54,613 nucleotides of DNA from the IMG/VR virus record IMGVR_UViG_3300048088_000144, positions 1-54,613 of that record, one strand, 5' to 3'. The notes below the pieces were generated by a model. That model did not search any database, was not told where the DNA came from, and saw only the letters and a list, made by a program, of their open reading frames with translations. Made by a program: the position numbers and the translations under genes. Position 1 is the first letter of the stretch. The number at the start of each line of letters is the position of its first letter. Below are positions 7,949-16,614 of the stretch, piece by piece. Source of the stretch: a virus.

Positions 7949-10642
7949 TCATGGGTTCAGCGCTTGCCATCGGTTCCCGTCCCAGATCTTGGTATCTGTC
8001 TCCCATCGCGTGCCGTTCCACACTTCGATCGGTGGTGCACCCACCTCCTGCATTTCCCAGGTTCCATTTCTGAACACGAAGACGCCTCCCGCGAACGTGA
8101 CGATCGAGAGCGTGCCACCCTGAGCGGTACTGATCCCCACTGAAGCGCCAGCAAGTGCCACCGCTCGTACCAGAATCCCGCTGACGGTACTGGTGCCATC
8201 AGAGCGCCCCGCCATCTGCACGGTCCCATACATGGCCCCGGTGACCGTTGACGAACCATCTGAACGTCCTGCCAGAGCCAGAGCCCGCACAAGGTTCCCT
8301 GAAGCAGTACCCGCGCCATCGGACTGGCCTGCCAGAGGCCGCAGCACAGACAGGGAACCAGTAGCACCGCCTACACCACCACTGGTACCAGATAGGAACT
8401 TGGCGCCCTGCGTCATGTCCCCTAGCGCCTGACTGGTGCCATCGCTCCGTCCGGCCAGGGCACGAGCGACAGGCATCCCCGAAGCTAGACCAGTGCTGGT
8501 ACCGTCACTTTGAGCGCCCAAAGCCCGCTGGACGGGCATTCCGGTGGCTGAGCCGGTGCTGGAGCCGTCGCTCTGGCCTGCCAGTGCCCGCTGGACGTCC
8601 AAACGGGAGGCGGAAGCTGCTCCCACACCTGCCGAGGTCCCTGCGAGCGCCAGAGCGGTCCCCAGAGCGCTCGTGGTACCGCCTACACCGGCCGAAGTAC
8701 CAGCGAGGCCTCGGGCCACGTTGGTAGTGGGCGCCGTAGCACTACCAACTCCATCAGACTGGCCAGCGAGGGCGTAGGCCACGTTCATCGCGCCGGAAGC
8801 GCCACTCGTACCATCAGACCGGCCCGCCAGTTGTACGACACCGCCAGCCAGCGTCCCTGCTGCTGCCGTGGACACCCCATCAGATCGCCCAGCCAGCGCA
8901 CGAGCCACCGCCATGGTCGGTGTCGTGATGCTCCCGACTCCCGCAGACGAGCCCGCCATAGCAACCGCAGCGTTCAGCAGGCCCGATGCCGCACTCGTAC
9001 CGTCTGATTGTCCAGCGAGAGCTACCGGACCACCGACGTGCCCAGCGATCCACTTGGCGTTGAGGTAGTTGAGGAGATTGGTCTGGTCGGTCGAGGTGAG
9101 CGCCGTGTTGTAGACGATCACGTCGCCGTACTGGCCGGTGAACGGCGACCCCCACGACGGCGGCTCGTTGCCGATAGTGATGTCCTGCACGGTGAAGTTG
9201 CCGTTGGAGTCGGTCGGGTTCAACGTGGATGGGACCCCATCCACGAACACCTGAATAGTTGAACCGTTACATACCGTCATGGCGACATGCCAAGCATTGA
9301 TGGGCAGGTCGAATCCACTCTTGACGCCGTTGCGACTACACGACGGGAACGTGATCCCCAGGCCTGCGTCAGCCTCCTTGGAGAACAGCGCCATGTTCCC
9401 AGACCGGTTCCAGTCGCTGTCAGTTGTGACGCCCGCGCTCAGGGCTCGGATGTACTGCGGGTCGGCGGTGCGGTTGAACACGATGACAGCGGTGAGCGTC
9501 GGTCCAGCGACGATGTTGGTACTACCGTCGTACACCAGACGCTCAGTGGTGTTACCACCCAAGGCCAGAGTGGAATGGCCGTTCTGGTTGGCCCCGACTG
9601 TGATCGTGCCACTGTCAGGGAACGCGACCATGGTGTGCCCAGCGCCGGACTTGTCAGTGATCGACGTGACGTTGCTACCGGAGGTGACGAGCGAGTCGGA
9701 CGGGTCCCACCAGCCAATGCACCCAGCGATCTGTGTGGGGTCGAAGACAGAAGCAGCCTTGATCTCCAGACCACTCGCCATGTAGTTGGAGGCGGTATCC
9801 AGCCCGGTCCACGTGAAGGTGGACGAGCCACCCCCGTTGATGTAGGCGGTACGTGCCTCGACACCCCATGCTGGGTGCACTTCGTTGAGGCCGGTGAACC
9901 CAGTCGGCAGCGTCGAGACGACCACCGAGTTGTCGGCGTGGATCACCGAGAAAACGAGCGACGAGGCTGCCGGTGCCGCGCCGAGCGTGCAGACGAAGGT
10001 TGTGGGACCGGCAGATTGGCGAGCCGTCGTTCCGCTCGTTGCTCCGATCGGTGAGGACGCTTGGCCGTTGACCTCGGTGACGTCAGCCCAGAGGAAGCCG
10101 TCCGTAGTGGTGGTGATGGTCCCACCATCAGCCGTAACGGCAAAGTGAACGGTGCCCGACCCGGGCGCAGAACCCATGGGACAAGTCCAGATCTCGACCT
10201 GCTCCATGTATTGACCGTTGGTGGTGACCGGAGCACGGGTACAGGTGGCCTGTTTGGTCCACGTCCCCTTGCCTGTCGTTCCGAACGTGTCGGACATGGC
10301 CACCGTGAGGCCCGAACCGCCGATGCCGTCATAGCGAGCATTTGCTATCAGTTTCACGACGAGGATCGAGCCAGCCGCAGGTGTGAACGCCGTTGACGTA
10401 GCCGCCATCGTGATGGTGCCGCCACTCGGTCCGGCCTGGAACGTCCCGCGATCCGTGGGTGTGAGAGCACTGACAACAGACGCAGGAGGCAGACCAGAGT
10501 TGACGGTCCGCGACGGGAGGCCAGCCCCCAAGGTGAACTCTAGATTCTCCAACCCATATGTCGTGGCCTCTGTGGCCACACCACTGAAGACTTGCGAACC
10601 CAGTGGCAGGGCGTTACCCGGAGTGGTGGCGTATCCGGGCAT
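7949..10642 (-). CDS. Large tail fibre with LamG-like domain and 15 short repeats
   Basis: 897 aa. The N-terminal 300 residues are beta-rich with many Thr, Gly and Ala. Residues about 305-535 look like a LamG/concanavalin-type domain (GWWDPSDSLV, ITDKSGAGHTM, WHVAMTVCNG, FVDGVPST, GDVIVYNTALT), a sugar-binding fold. Residues about 540-850 hold 15 tandem repeats of 20-22 residues with the core ALAGxSDGxSxxxG. The end has two W-x-G-x-x-W units. This is the best receptor-binding candidate of the window: a lectin-like head and a repetitive shaft. The DNA of the repeats is similar from unit to unit, so the number could change by recombination. Confidence 0.75.
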   Translation of the reverse strand: MPGYATTPGNALPLGSQVFSGVATEATTYGLENLEFTLGAGLPSRTVNSGLPPASVVSALTPTDRGTFQAGPSGGTITMAATSTAFTPAAGSILVVKLIANARYDGIGGSGLTVAMSDTFGTTGKGTWTKQATCTRAPVTTNGQYMEQVEIWTCPMGSAPGSGTVHFAVTADGGTITTTTDGFLWADVTEVNGQASSPIGATSGTTARQSAGPTTFVCTLGAAPAASSLVFSVIHADNSVVVSTLPTGFTGLNEVHPAWGVEARTAYINGGGSSTFTWTGLDTASNYMASGLEIKAASVFDPTQIAGCIGWWDPSDSLVTSGSNVTSITDKSGAGHTMVAFPDSGTITVGANQNGHSTLALGGNTTERLVYDGSTNIVAGPTLTAVIVFNRTADPQYIRALSAGVTTDSDWNRSGNMALFSKEADAGLGITFPSCSRNGVKSGFDLPINAWHVAMTVCNGSTIQVFVDGVPSTLNPTDSNGNFTVQDITIGNEPPSWGSPFTGQYGDVIVYNTALTSTDQTNLLNYLNAKWIAGHVGGPVALAGQSDGTSAASGLLNAAVAMAGSSAGVGSITTPTMAVARALAGRSDGVSTAAAGTLAGGVVQLAGRSDGTSGASGAMNVAYALAGQSDGVGSATAPTTNVARGLAGTSAGVGGTTSALGTALALAGTSAGVGAASASRLDVQRALAGQSDGSSTGSATGMPVQRALGAQSDGTSTGLASGMPVARALAGRSDGTSQALGDMTQGAKFLSGTSGGVGGATGSLSVLRPLAGQSDGAGTASGNLVRALALAGRSDGSSTVTGAMYGTVQMAGRSDGTSTVSGILVRAVALAGASVGISTAQGGTLSIVTFAGGVFVFRNGTWEMQEVGAPPIEVWNGTRWETDTKIWDGNRWQALNP
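8043..9022 (-). repeat. Coding repeat array of the fibre shaft (15 units of about 60-66 bp)
   Basis: Fifteen consecutive units code for ALAG[QRT]S[DA]G[TVS][SG]-type sequence. Units alternate between SDGTS and SAGVG versions. The boundaries given are approximate. The period of about 20-22 residues and the small residues at fixed places suggest stacked beta strands, as in a fibrous shaft. Confidence 0.7.
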
Positions 10643-10645
10643 AGG

Positions 10646-11080
10646 TTACTCGTCGTAGACGAAGTACCCCGAGAACGTCGAAGTCGAAGCGCCAATGTTC
10701 CACACCACCAACTCAGCCGGACCGGAGGGCACGATTAACCCGGTCGGGAACGACCAGATGATGCCCGCACCGATAGTGGCCGGTATGCCGAAGCGTCTGA
10801 AGTAGTTGGCGGGCACGGTGGGTTTGGTGGACGCCGCCACCTGGCCGGTGCACGAGGCCGCACCAGACGACGTGTCTTCCGCTTGTGGTGTCAGCGTGGT
10901 CGGCGTGAGCGAGATAGCAGCAGGACGACCAAGGCCAACGTCCGTGGCGGCGGCGGTACCACCTGACATGTACACACCGATTTCCCAGATACGCATGTCC
11001 TTGGCTGCCGTCGTACGCATCCAGGCCAGCGCTGAGTTCGAGACACCGACGACGTTCCAAGCAAGTCCGAAGCGAGACAT
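10646..11080 (-). CDS. Fibre-associated protein
   Basis: 144 aa from the ATG at 11080, chosen over an upstream start because it overlaps the previous stop as TGATG and has a GAGGTGG site. The sequence (RIWEIGVYMSGGTAAATDVGLGRPAAISL and on) has the look of a beta-rich virion surface protein. It lies between the 98-aa gene and the large fibre. No named family. Confidence 0.5.
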   Translation of the reverse strand: MSRFGLAWNVVGVSNSALAWMRTTAAKDMRIWEIGVYMSGGTAAATDVGLGRPAAISLTPTTLTPQAEDTSSGAASCTGQVAASTKPTVPANYFRRFGIPATIGAGIIWSFPTGLIVPSGPAELVVWNIGASTSTFSGYFVYDE

Positions 11081-11376
11081 CAGGGCACCACCTCGTAGAT
11101 AGCGTTGAACTCGGCGTCGGTGTAGGTGACCATCAGGTCGTTCTCGTTGCATACGACCCAGTTGTCGATCGGCACAGTCAGATCGCCCGAGGTCTGAACG
11201 CCATCGAGAGTCTGGACACCGATGATGAACTCGGTGTGGTCGCTGTCGGAGGCGAAGGACCAACGCACGTCGATGGGGACGGTGGCCGTCGCCATCCAGG
11301 TGTTCATCTCATCAGCGTTCGTGCCAGTCCATTGCAGAGCCTCGACCACGATCGGCTTCCGGCTGTACTGCGCCAT
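11080..11376 (-). CDS. PGDYI-type small phage protein
   Basis: 98 aa. It begins MAQYSRKPIVVEALQWTG, which matches the widespread small phage protein family that starts with KPVVIEA-QW and ends with a G-D-W-I / T-Y-E pattern. Here the tail reads VPIDNWVVCNENDLMVTYTDAEFNAIYE. Such proteins sit near tail and fibre genes in many phages; their role is not known. Confidence 0.6.
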   Translation of the reverse strand: MAQYSRKPIVVEALQWTGTNADEMNTWMATATVPIDVRWSFASDSDHTEFIIGVQTLDGVQTSGDLTVPIDNWVVCNENDLMVTYTDAEFNAIYEVVP

Positions 11377-11777
11377 CAGTCCTCGGTCAGAACAAGCTGC
11401 CCCGCGGCGAAGCTCGGCGTGTCACCGTTGAGCACCGGCTTGGGGGTGGTCAACGTGCCCCACATGAGTTGGGTACCACCTGGCACCGTCGTAGCGAAGG
11501 CCACAATGGTGCCCCAGTCAGCAGTGGCCTGGGCGAAGGTGATGACGGCATTGTTGGACACCGACCCCGCCGCAGGTGTCCCCCACTTGCCCTTGGAGTC
11601 CACCGGTACGTAGCTACCGCCTGTGACCTCAGTGCCCGTGGTCGAGTCGGTGGGTGCAACGGTGAACAGCTTGACCGGCACCGTGGCGAGCGCGGTCGTG
11701 GTGACGAGGGTGGTCGCCTGGCCAGTAGCCATCTTGAGGACATCGATTTCCCAGGCGTCGGACTTGGAACCTGCCAT
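11376..11777 (-). CDS. Tail-fibre-type protein (LYLALFT-like family)
   Basis: 133 aa. The order of motifs VKLFTVAPTDSTTGTEVTGGSY, AVITFAQATADWGTIVAF and GDTPSFAAGQLVL is that of small virion surface proteins often annotated as phage tail fibre or structural protein. It is a beta-sandwich-like, low-charge protein. It lies between the collagen-like protein and the PGDYI-type gene. Confidence 0.65.
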   Translation of the reverse strand: MAGSKSDAWEIDVLKMATGQATTLVTTTALATVPVKLFTVAPTDSTTGTEVTGGSYVPVDSKGKWGTPAAGSVSNNAVITFAQATADWGTIVAFATTVPGGTQLMWGTLTTPKPVLNGDTPSFAAGQLVLTED

Positions 11778-11786
11778 GACTCACTC

Positions 11787-12011
11787 CTAAGGCTTGACCC
11801 AGATCATCCCCACAGTGGGGGCGACGGGTTCGGTTGCTGACACAACAACACCGCCAGCCGGACCAGGAGGACCAGCCGGACCTTCGGGACCGACAGGACC
11901 CGTCTCACCTTCGATGACGGGGGAGACGATGACCGGCGCTCCTGCGCCCCCAGGAACGATCACCTGCGGCGCACTGGTGCCCTGCACGTTGATGCGGACG
12001 GGGCTAGGCAT
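11787..12011 (-). CDS. Short collagen-like fibre protein
   Basis: 74 aa. The middle has six Gly-x-y triplets (GETGPVGPEGPAGPPGPAGG) between a beta-like N-terminus and a short end PTVGMIWVKP. Collagen-like triplets are common in phage fibres, where they help form trimers. The overlap with the next gene upstream is 8 nt. Confidence 0.65.
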   Translation of the reverse strand: MPSPVRINVQGTSAPQVIVPGGAGAPVIVSPVIEGETGPVGPEGPAGPPGPAGGVVVSATEPVAPTVGMIWVKP

Positions 12012-12672
12012 AGGGGATCACGTGCCAGTTGCTCGGCGGGTAGAGATCCGGCTGCGTCACCTGCGTGTCCACCGTGGCCTTGCCCGTCAGCCAGGTACGG
12101 GTGGTCCACGCGTCCACCAGGAGCGGGTCCTCCCACTGCTTGGTCTGGAGATCCCAGAGGTAGTGCCCGGGCCAGATCGTGCCCCCAGTGAGCGTGACCA
12201 TGGTCCCCGGCCCCAGGTTGCTGAAGTCGTCCAGGAACTCGGTAGTGATGGTGAAGGTCATCACGTACCGGTACCCGGGCCACGTGGGTGGCCACCAGTA
12301 ACCGTAGTAGTACCAACCCTCGGCGCGCACCTGAGACGTCCACTGGGTCATCACCCAGGTGAGCCCGAGAGTGTCGGTGGGCTTCACATCGGTCCAGCAG
12401 ACGCCGTCGAAGTAGAACTGGAACTCAGCGGTGTCCCCGGCTACCCAGTGCAGGTCGTACTCATCCGGGGTCTGGCTGGTCGAGCCAGTGCTGGCAGCGT
12501 TTGTACCTGTTCCCGAACCATTACTACCACTGACACTGACACCGGGCAGGAACGTGCTCGGGGGCACAAAGTCAGTGGCGTAGGGGCTGATCTCAGGACC
12601 CTCTCCCCAGATCTGCACGCTCTGGCTGATCGGGGAGGGCGTGTCATTGAAGGTCTGCTGCTGGCTCGGCAC
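12004..12672 (-). CDS. Fibre or baseplate-associated virion protein
   Basis: 222 aa from a GTG with GAGGTG close upstream. The first 75 residues are low in structure (Ser/Thr/Gly/Gln), then follows an aromatic beta-rich domain with many Trp and Tyr (WYYYGYWWPPTWPGYRY). A copy of the 13-bp repeat codes for SVSG here, in the antisense direction. No family recognised; the gene belongs to the fibre block. Confidence 0.5.
   Translation of the reverse strand: MPSQQQTFNDTPSPISQSVQIWGEGPEISPYATDFVPPSTFLPGVSVSGSNGSGTGTNAASTGSTSQTPDEYDLHWVAGDTAEFQFYFDGVCWTDVKPTDTLGLTWVMTQWTSQVRAEGWYYYGYWWPPTWPGYRYVMTFTITTEFLDDFSNLGPGTMVTLTGGTIWPGHYLWDLQTKQWEDPLLVDAWTTRTWLTGKATVDTQVTQPDLYPPSNWHVIPYA
12528..12540 (+). 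repeat. 13-bp repeat copy 1
   Basis: CACTGACACTGAC on the plus strand inside a minus-strand fibre gene, so antisense to the gene. Confidence 0.9.
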
Positions 12673-12680
12673 AGGTCACC

Positions 12681-14219
12681 TCACGTCTTGATGTACAGGT
12701 ACATGCCCATGAAGGGAGGACGGATGTCGATCGGAACTCCTCCTCCCACCGTGTTCTCGGTGATGGGGTGCGAGTGGGGTGCACCACCGCTGTCGATGGT
12801 GACGGGGTGCGTGTGCGTAGCAGCAGGCGTGAGAACGTGATCGTGCTGTGAAGACGTCGGCATGAGTGAGATGTTGGTGACACCCTGACCGAGGATGTTG
12901 AGGTTCGCGCCAGTGCTCGGCGGCATGGTGATGTCCTGGTTACCCAGAGCGAACCCCTCGACACCTGTTCCTTGTGGCACCTTCGTGAGGTACGCAGTGT
13001 TGGGCGCTGTCGTCGGATGCGTGTGCCCCAGGTCCCTGACATCATGCACGTGCTGGCCGTCCGTCTGGGTGGAGTGCCCGTGGGCTCCTGCGGGCGCCGT
13101 CGAGGCCGTATGGATGTGGGCGCCACCGGCATCGGTCGTGGGGCTCGCCAGGTGGTGGTGCGGAGGCATGTTGTCCACGGTCAACGTCACCTGGCTCGAC
13201 GCGTTGCCGTCCTTCACCCCCGGCGTACCCCAACCGAAGAAGCAGTTGGTAGCGTTCGGTAGCACCATGTTGACCCCGGAACGCCACGACGGGAACATGT
13301 TCCAGAGCCCACCCGCCGCCGCCTGGGTGACCGTCTGGCCGTTCATGAGCAGCCAGCCCACGGGAGGCGTGGGCATCATGCCGGTCATCGTCATGCCGGT
13401 GGGGATGACGTTCGTGGACAACTGGGTCCACGCCCCCGCCTGGAAGACCCACACGGTACCAGTGGTGGTGTTCTTGTAGAGGTCTCCTGGTGACTCACTA
13501 CCGGTAGGAGTGGGGTCGTAGAATCCATGACCGAAGTTGTGGGCGGTGATGTCCCCGCCGATGGTGACATTCCCCGTCGCGGTGAGGACGCTCACCAGGA
13601 GGTTGGCGACGTCGAGCGTGCTGGTCAGCTTGAGCTTGCCCGCCGCCGTGCGCTCCAGCGCAGTGTCGTTGAGCCACTGCATCTTGCCGTAGGGATCGAT
13701 CGAGAAGAGATTCCGAAGCGCCTGCCCAGCCGTGGGGTCCTGGTTACTCAACAGCATCCCGCCGTTGAGGATGGCCGTGGCGAAGCGCTGCGGGATCATG
13801 ATGCGCTTGTCGGTCACCTGCGCCTGCCCGGGCGGTGTGGACCCAGGCAGGATCAGGATCGAGGCGAAGATGCACACGGTGCCGTCGTAGTACGGGAAGA
13901 CCGGGTTCGGGCTCGGGGTGCCACCGATGATGATGACGCCACCGGCCGAGTTACCAGCGATCAGGTCGAAGCGGGGATTGTTGGTGGAGACAGTCAGAGA
14001 GACCTGCCCGCTCCCCGTCGCGACCTGACCGTTGACCACCCACACGCCCTGCGCCACGTTGACCGTGGACGAGCCCGTGACCGCTACATCGCAGCCCGAG
14101 ATCACGCCATAGCGCAGGTTGCCCAGGAGGTTGAAGTCCAGGGCATCAGGCTCGGCCATGTCGAGGTTGGCCCCGACATCAGGCGAGTTGAGGACGATGT
14201 ACCCGGCCCGCGGCGGCAT
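12681..14219 (-). CDS. Tail fibre with phage collar domain and HxH metal motifs
   Basis: 512 aa. The N-terminal 250 residues hold baseplate-attachment and shaft-like sequence. From about residue 275 (PTGMTMTGMMPTPPVGWLLMNGQ) it matches the phage tail collar domain. Behind that come seven HxH motifs (HIH, HGH, HVH, HTH, HDH, HTH, HSH), like the metal-binding histidines of T4 gp12-type fibres. The protein ends in IDIRPPFMGMYLYIKT, a typical collar-domain end. Confidence 0.85.
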   Translation of the reverse strand: MPPRAGYIVLNSPDVGANLDMAEPDALDFNLLGNLRYGVISGCDVAVTGSSTVNVAQGVWVVNGQVATGSGQVSLTVSTNNPRFDLIAGNSAGGVIIIGGTPSPNPVFPYYDGTVCIFASILILPGSTPPGQAQVTDKRIMIPQRFATAILNGGMLLSNQDPTAGQALRNLFSIDPYGKMQWLNDTALERTAAGKLKLTSTLDVANLLVSVLTATGNVTIGGDITAHNFGHGFYDPTPTGSESPGDLYKNTTTGTVWVFQAGAWTQLSTNVIPTGMTMTGMMPTPPVGWLLMNGQTVTQAAAGGLWNMFPSWRSGVNMVLPNATNCFFGWGTPGVKDGNASSQVTLTVDNMPPHHHLASPTTDAGGAHIHTASTAPAGAHGHSTQTDGQHVHDVRDLGHTHPTTAPNTAYLTKVPQGTGVEGFALGNQDITMPPSTGANLNILGQGVTNISLMPTSSQHDHVLTPAATHTHPVTIDSGGAPHSHPITENTVGGGVPIDIRPPFMGMYLYIKT

Positions 14220-14220
14220 G

Positions 14221-14784
14221 TCAGAGGAGAGCTTCCAGGTGAGGCAACAGCGTGGCCCGGTTCTTCCCGGCTACCTCAGCGTCGATCAGCGCCTGCACCT
14301 GATCGGGGTTGTTCTCAGCGAACTCGATGACCTCGGGCACCGTGTGGGCGCCAGGGTCGTAGGCCACCTCCACGTCAGCCTGCTCACTGGGCGGCAGCGC
14401 TTCAGCCTGAACCTGGGCCTCAGGCTGCACCATCCGGGGCGTACCCGAGAACGGCTTGACCGTGGTGACGTAGGTACCGTTGGCCAGCGGTGGCGTCCCC
14501 GCACCAGACACGGTGCAGGTGATGGTCTGGTTGGTACCAGCCGCACCTGCCGGGAAGGTGACGACCGTGGATGCCCCCGTCGTCGGGTTGCACACGCCCG
14601 AAGCACTGGCCGTCCAGGCGTAGTCGGCCGGGTTCGTGGTACCACGAGGCCCCGTGGTGGTCACGGTGTACTGCAAGCCGTTGTTGGCGTTCTGCTGGGC
14701 CTTGGCGCCCGCAGGCGAGGACTGAACGACTCCCGGAGAGTCGGTGTACATCGTGTTGGGACCGTGGACGGTCACCATGCTCAT
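14221..14784 (-). CDS. Ig-like virion protein
   Basis: 187 aa, GGAGGT 7 nt before the ATG. Residues 35-110 look like an immunoglobulin-like or bacterial cell-surface beta sandwich (TVTTTGPRGTTNPADYAWTAS, TCTVSGAGTPPL). The last 45 residues are helical (PEVIEFAENNPDQVQALIDAE), like a small LEM/HeH-type end. Behind the capsid gene, Ig-like proteins often decorate heads or fibres. Confidence 0.5.
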   Translation of the reverse strand: MSMVTVHGPNTMYTDSPGVVQSSPAGAKAQQNANNGLQYTVTTTGPRGTTNPADYAWTASASGVCNPTTGASTVVTFPAGAAGTNQTITCTVSGAGTPPLANGTYVTTVKPFSGTPRMVQPEAQVQAEALPPSEQADVEVAYDPGAHTVPEVIEFAENNPDQVQALIDAEVAGKNRATLLPHLEALL

Positions 14785-14788
14785 TGGG

Positions 14789-15190
14789 CTACCTCCGCGC
14801 CATGCGCTCGTTGTAGGGGAAGGGCTGCTCCATCAGGAAGTCGAGGCGCGCCAGTTCGTAGGCGACAGCCTTCGGCACCTTGTAGCGCACACCAGCCTTG
14901 AAGGCCATGTGCACGATCGGCACACCGAGGGTCATGTCCTCGATGTCGGTGTGCGTGCGGATCACCCAGACCGGAGAGTCTTCCTCCTGCTGCTCCTGGA
15001 GAGCCATCGGAAGCTCTTGGACCTCGTCCACCACATGCGGCGCACCGAAGAGCCCCGCCATCGTTGACACACCAGGGGTGACCTCGCCACCCTCTTCCGA
15101 GACCTCCACCGGCCGCATCTCACTGGCCGGAAGGTCCGGGTCGTGGATGTCAGTGTCAGTGGCTCCGGGAGCACGTCGTTGTTGGGCCAT
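14789..15190 (-). CDS. Small virion protein behind the capsid gene
   Basis: 133 aa from ATG at 15190 (AGGAG 5 nt upstream; a GTG one codon before is also possible). The first 60 residues are acidic and probably flexible. The C-terminal part (VHMAFKAGVRYKVPKAVAYELARLDFL) is folded. A 13-bp repeat copy codes for TDTD near the N-terminus. It could be a minor capsid or completion protein; no family recognised. Confidence 0.45.
   Translation of the reverse strand: MAQQRRAPGATDTDIHDPDLPASEMRPVEVSEEGGEVTPGVSTMAGLFGAPHVVDEVQELPMALQEQQEEDSPVWVIRTHTDIEDMTLGVPIVHMAFKAGVRYKVPKAVAYELARLDFLMEQPFPYNERMARR
15149..15161 (-). repeat. 13-bp repeat copy 2
   Basis: Sense strand of the small virion gene; codes for T-D-T-D. 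Confidence 0.9.
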
Positions 15191-15212
15191 CACATCTCCT
15201 GTTCCGTGGAAA

Positions 15213-15234
15213 GAGGGGGCCGAGTGGCCCCCTC
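15213..15234 (-). terminator. Intrinsic terminator behind the major capsid gene
   Basis: A 9-bp perfect stem GAGGGGGCC with a 4-nt loop, followed on the minus strand by TTTCC. It lies 33 bp behind the capsid stop, so it can lower transcription of genes beyond the capsid gene, the usual arrangement for a highly expressed capsid protein. Confidence 0.75.
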
Positions 15235-15266
15235 CGTCCTGTCACTTGACGGCGGGCGCCGCCAGA

Positions 15267-16574
15267 TCAGTTGGTCTGGATGCGGACGACGGCGGAATCG
15301 GTGATCGTGCCGAAGCCCCAGATCCCGTACCAGGCCAGTGCATGCTCACGGCCGAAGTCGAGCACGCCGCCGTCCCGAAGCTCCACGGGGAGGCTGATGG
15401 CATGACCGAAGGCGTTGTCCCCGATCATCAACCCCTCGAAGATGTTGTCGGGGTTGGTGGTGGTACCACCGCCAGGCCAGTACTCGCCCCATCCGGGCAT
15501 CACGTTGGCGCCGGGACCGACTGACTCGTAGCCACCGGTCTGCGGCTGGGTGATGTCCGTGGTGGACGACACTGTCGTGTCCGACGCGACGTCGGTACGC
15601 CAGTAGGCAGCCGCCACCGAGGGATCGAGCGCCAACGTGGGCGGCATCTGGCCAGCAGCCAGCGGAACACCGATCTGCGTGGTCTCGATGAAGACCACAT
15701 CGTTCAGGCGCCCGATCTCGCCCAGCATGAAGTTGCCCGGGGCCGCGTACTTCGTGACCTCGATGAACTCCGGGGTGTCACGGAGACGACGGCTCTGGTG
15801 CGGGTGCACCAACATCACGTAGGTCTCCCCGAGGCGGGGGATGTTCTTCGACGCCATCATCTCGACGGCGTCCTTCACCGTCGCCATGGTGAGGTAGAAG
15901 TACGGCGCACCCGTAGCGGCCACTGACACTGACGTGCCTACGGTGCCGGGGTTGTAGATGCCGTAGCCGACGTTGATGGCCGTGGTCGAGGTGTCGTAGC
16001 CGTACACCGCCGACGACGAGCGCTGGAGTGCCGTGCGGGCCTGCGTGTCGATGTACAGCGCCATGTTGCGCCCGAGGAGCCGCGAGGCCGAGGCCATCAC
16101 GTCATCGAAGCTGGCGTTGAGCAGCAGTTCCGTCACCGAGACGGCAAAGCCCTGCTCAGCCACTTTTATTTGGTACTGCTGCGCGCTGAGAGCGTAGGTC
16201 CGCATGCGGACACCCTCGACCAGGGGACCGGCAGGGATCGGCAGGTTGTTGTAACGCATGAAGTTGACGGTCAGTCCAGGCATGATGCCCAGTTCCGTCT
16301 TCTTGACCGCGAACTGCTCGAATCTCAGGACCGGCATGGCCTGAAAGAGGATCTCCTTCGACCAGATGACCTGGATCGCTGGACCCATCATGGACGAGGC
16401 CGTGGTGGGGGCGACGGAGTAGCCGCCACTCCCATCAGGACCAGCAGCCATGTTGTAGCCAGCGGCGTTGCCGTAGACGCTGTACTGGGCGCCGCCAGCG
16501 ACTTGGTTGGTACCGGTGACCGCGGACCCGGTGGGGAACGGGCTACCGATCGGGGCTGGTGTTGCGTTGGCCAT
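15267..16574 (-). CDS. Major capsid protein (N4 gp56-like)
   Basis: 435 aa. The N-terminal 60 residues are Gly/Ala/Ser-rich. Then comes a typical capsid fold: LRFEQFAVKKTELGIMPGLTVNFMRY, LVEGVRM, VTELLLNASFDDVMASASRLLGRNMALYIDTQARTAL and YVMLVHPHQSRRLRDTPEF, which resembles the N4-gp56 type of major capsid proteins. It lies between scaffold and terminator, the standard place. A 13-bp repeat copy lies antisense in the gene. Confidence 0.88.
   Translation of the reverse strand: MANATPAPIGSPFPTGSAVTGTNQVAGGAQYSVYGNAAGYNMAAGPDGSGGYSVAPTTASSMMGPAIQVIWSKEILFQAMPVLRFEQFAVKKTELGIMPGLTVNFMRYNNLPIPAGPLVEGVRMRTYALSAQQYQIKVAEQGFAVSVTELLLNASFDDVMASASRLLGRNMALYIDTQARTALQRSSSAVYGYDTSTTAINVGYGIYNPGTVGTSVSVAATGAPYFYLTMATVKDAVEMMASKNIPRLGETYVMLVHPHQSRRLRDTPEFIEVTKYAAPGNFMLGEIGRLNDVVFIETTQIGVPLAAGQMPPTLALDPSVAAAYWRTDVASDTTVSSTTDITQPQTGGYESVGPGANVMPGWGEYWPGGGTTTNPDNIFEGLMIGDNAFGHAISLPVELRDGGVLDFGREHALAWYGIWGFGTITDSAVVRIQTN
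15921..15933 (+). repeat. 13-bp repeat copy 3
   Basis: Plus-strand copy inside the capsid gene, so antisense to it; the gene reads S-V-S-V across it. Confidence 0.9.
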
Positions 16575-16614
16575 TACTGCTCACTTCCCTTCCAGATGGA
16601 AGACGTTGTTGTGT

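Noticed and set aside
7949-10642. CRISPR-like array in the fibre gene repeats
   Set aside because: Repeats are imperfect, directly joined and coding in frame; no spacers.
11794-12840. Plus-strand frame across the collagen-like and fibre genes
   Set aside because: It spans three well supported minus-strand genes and their start sites; a shadow.
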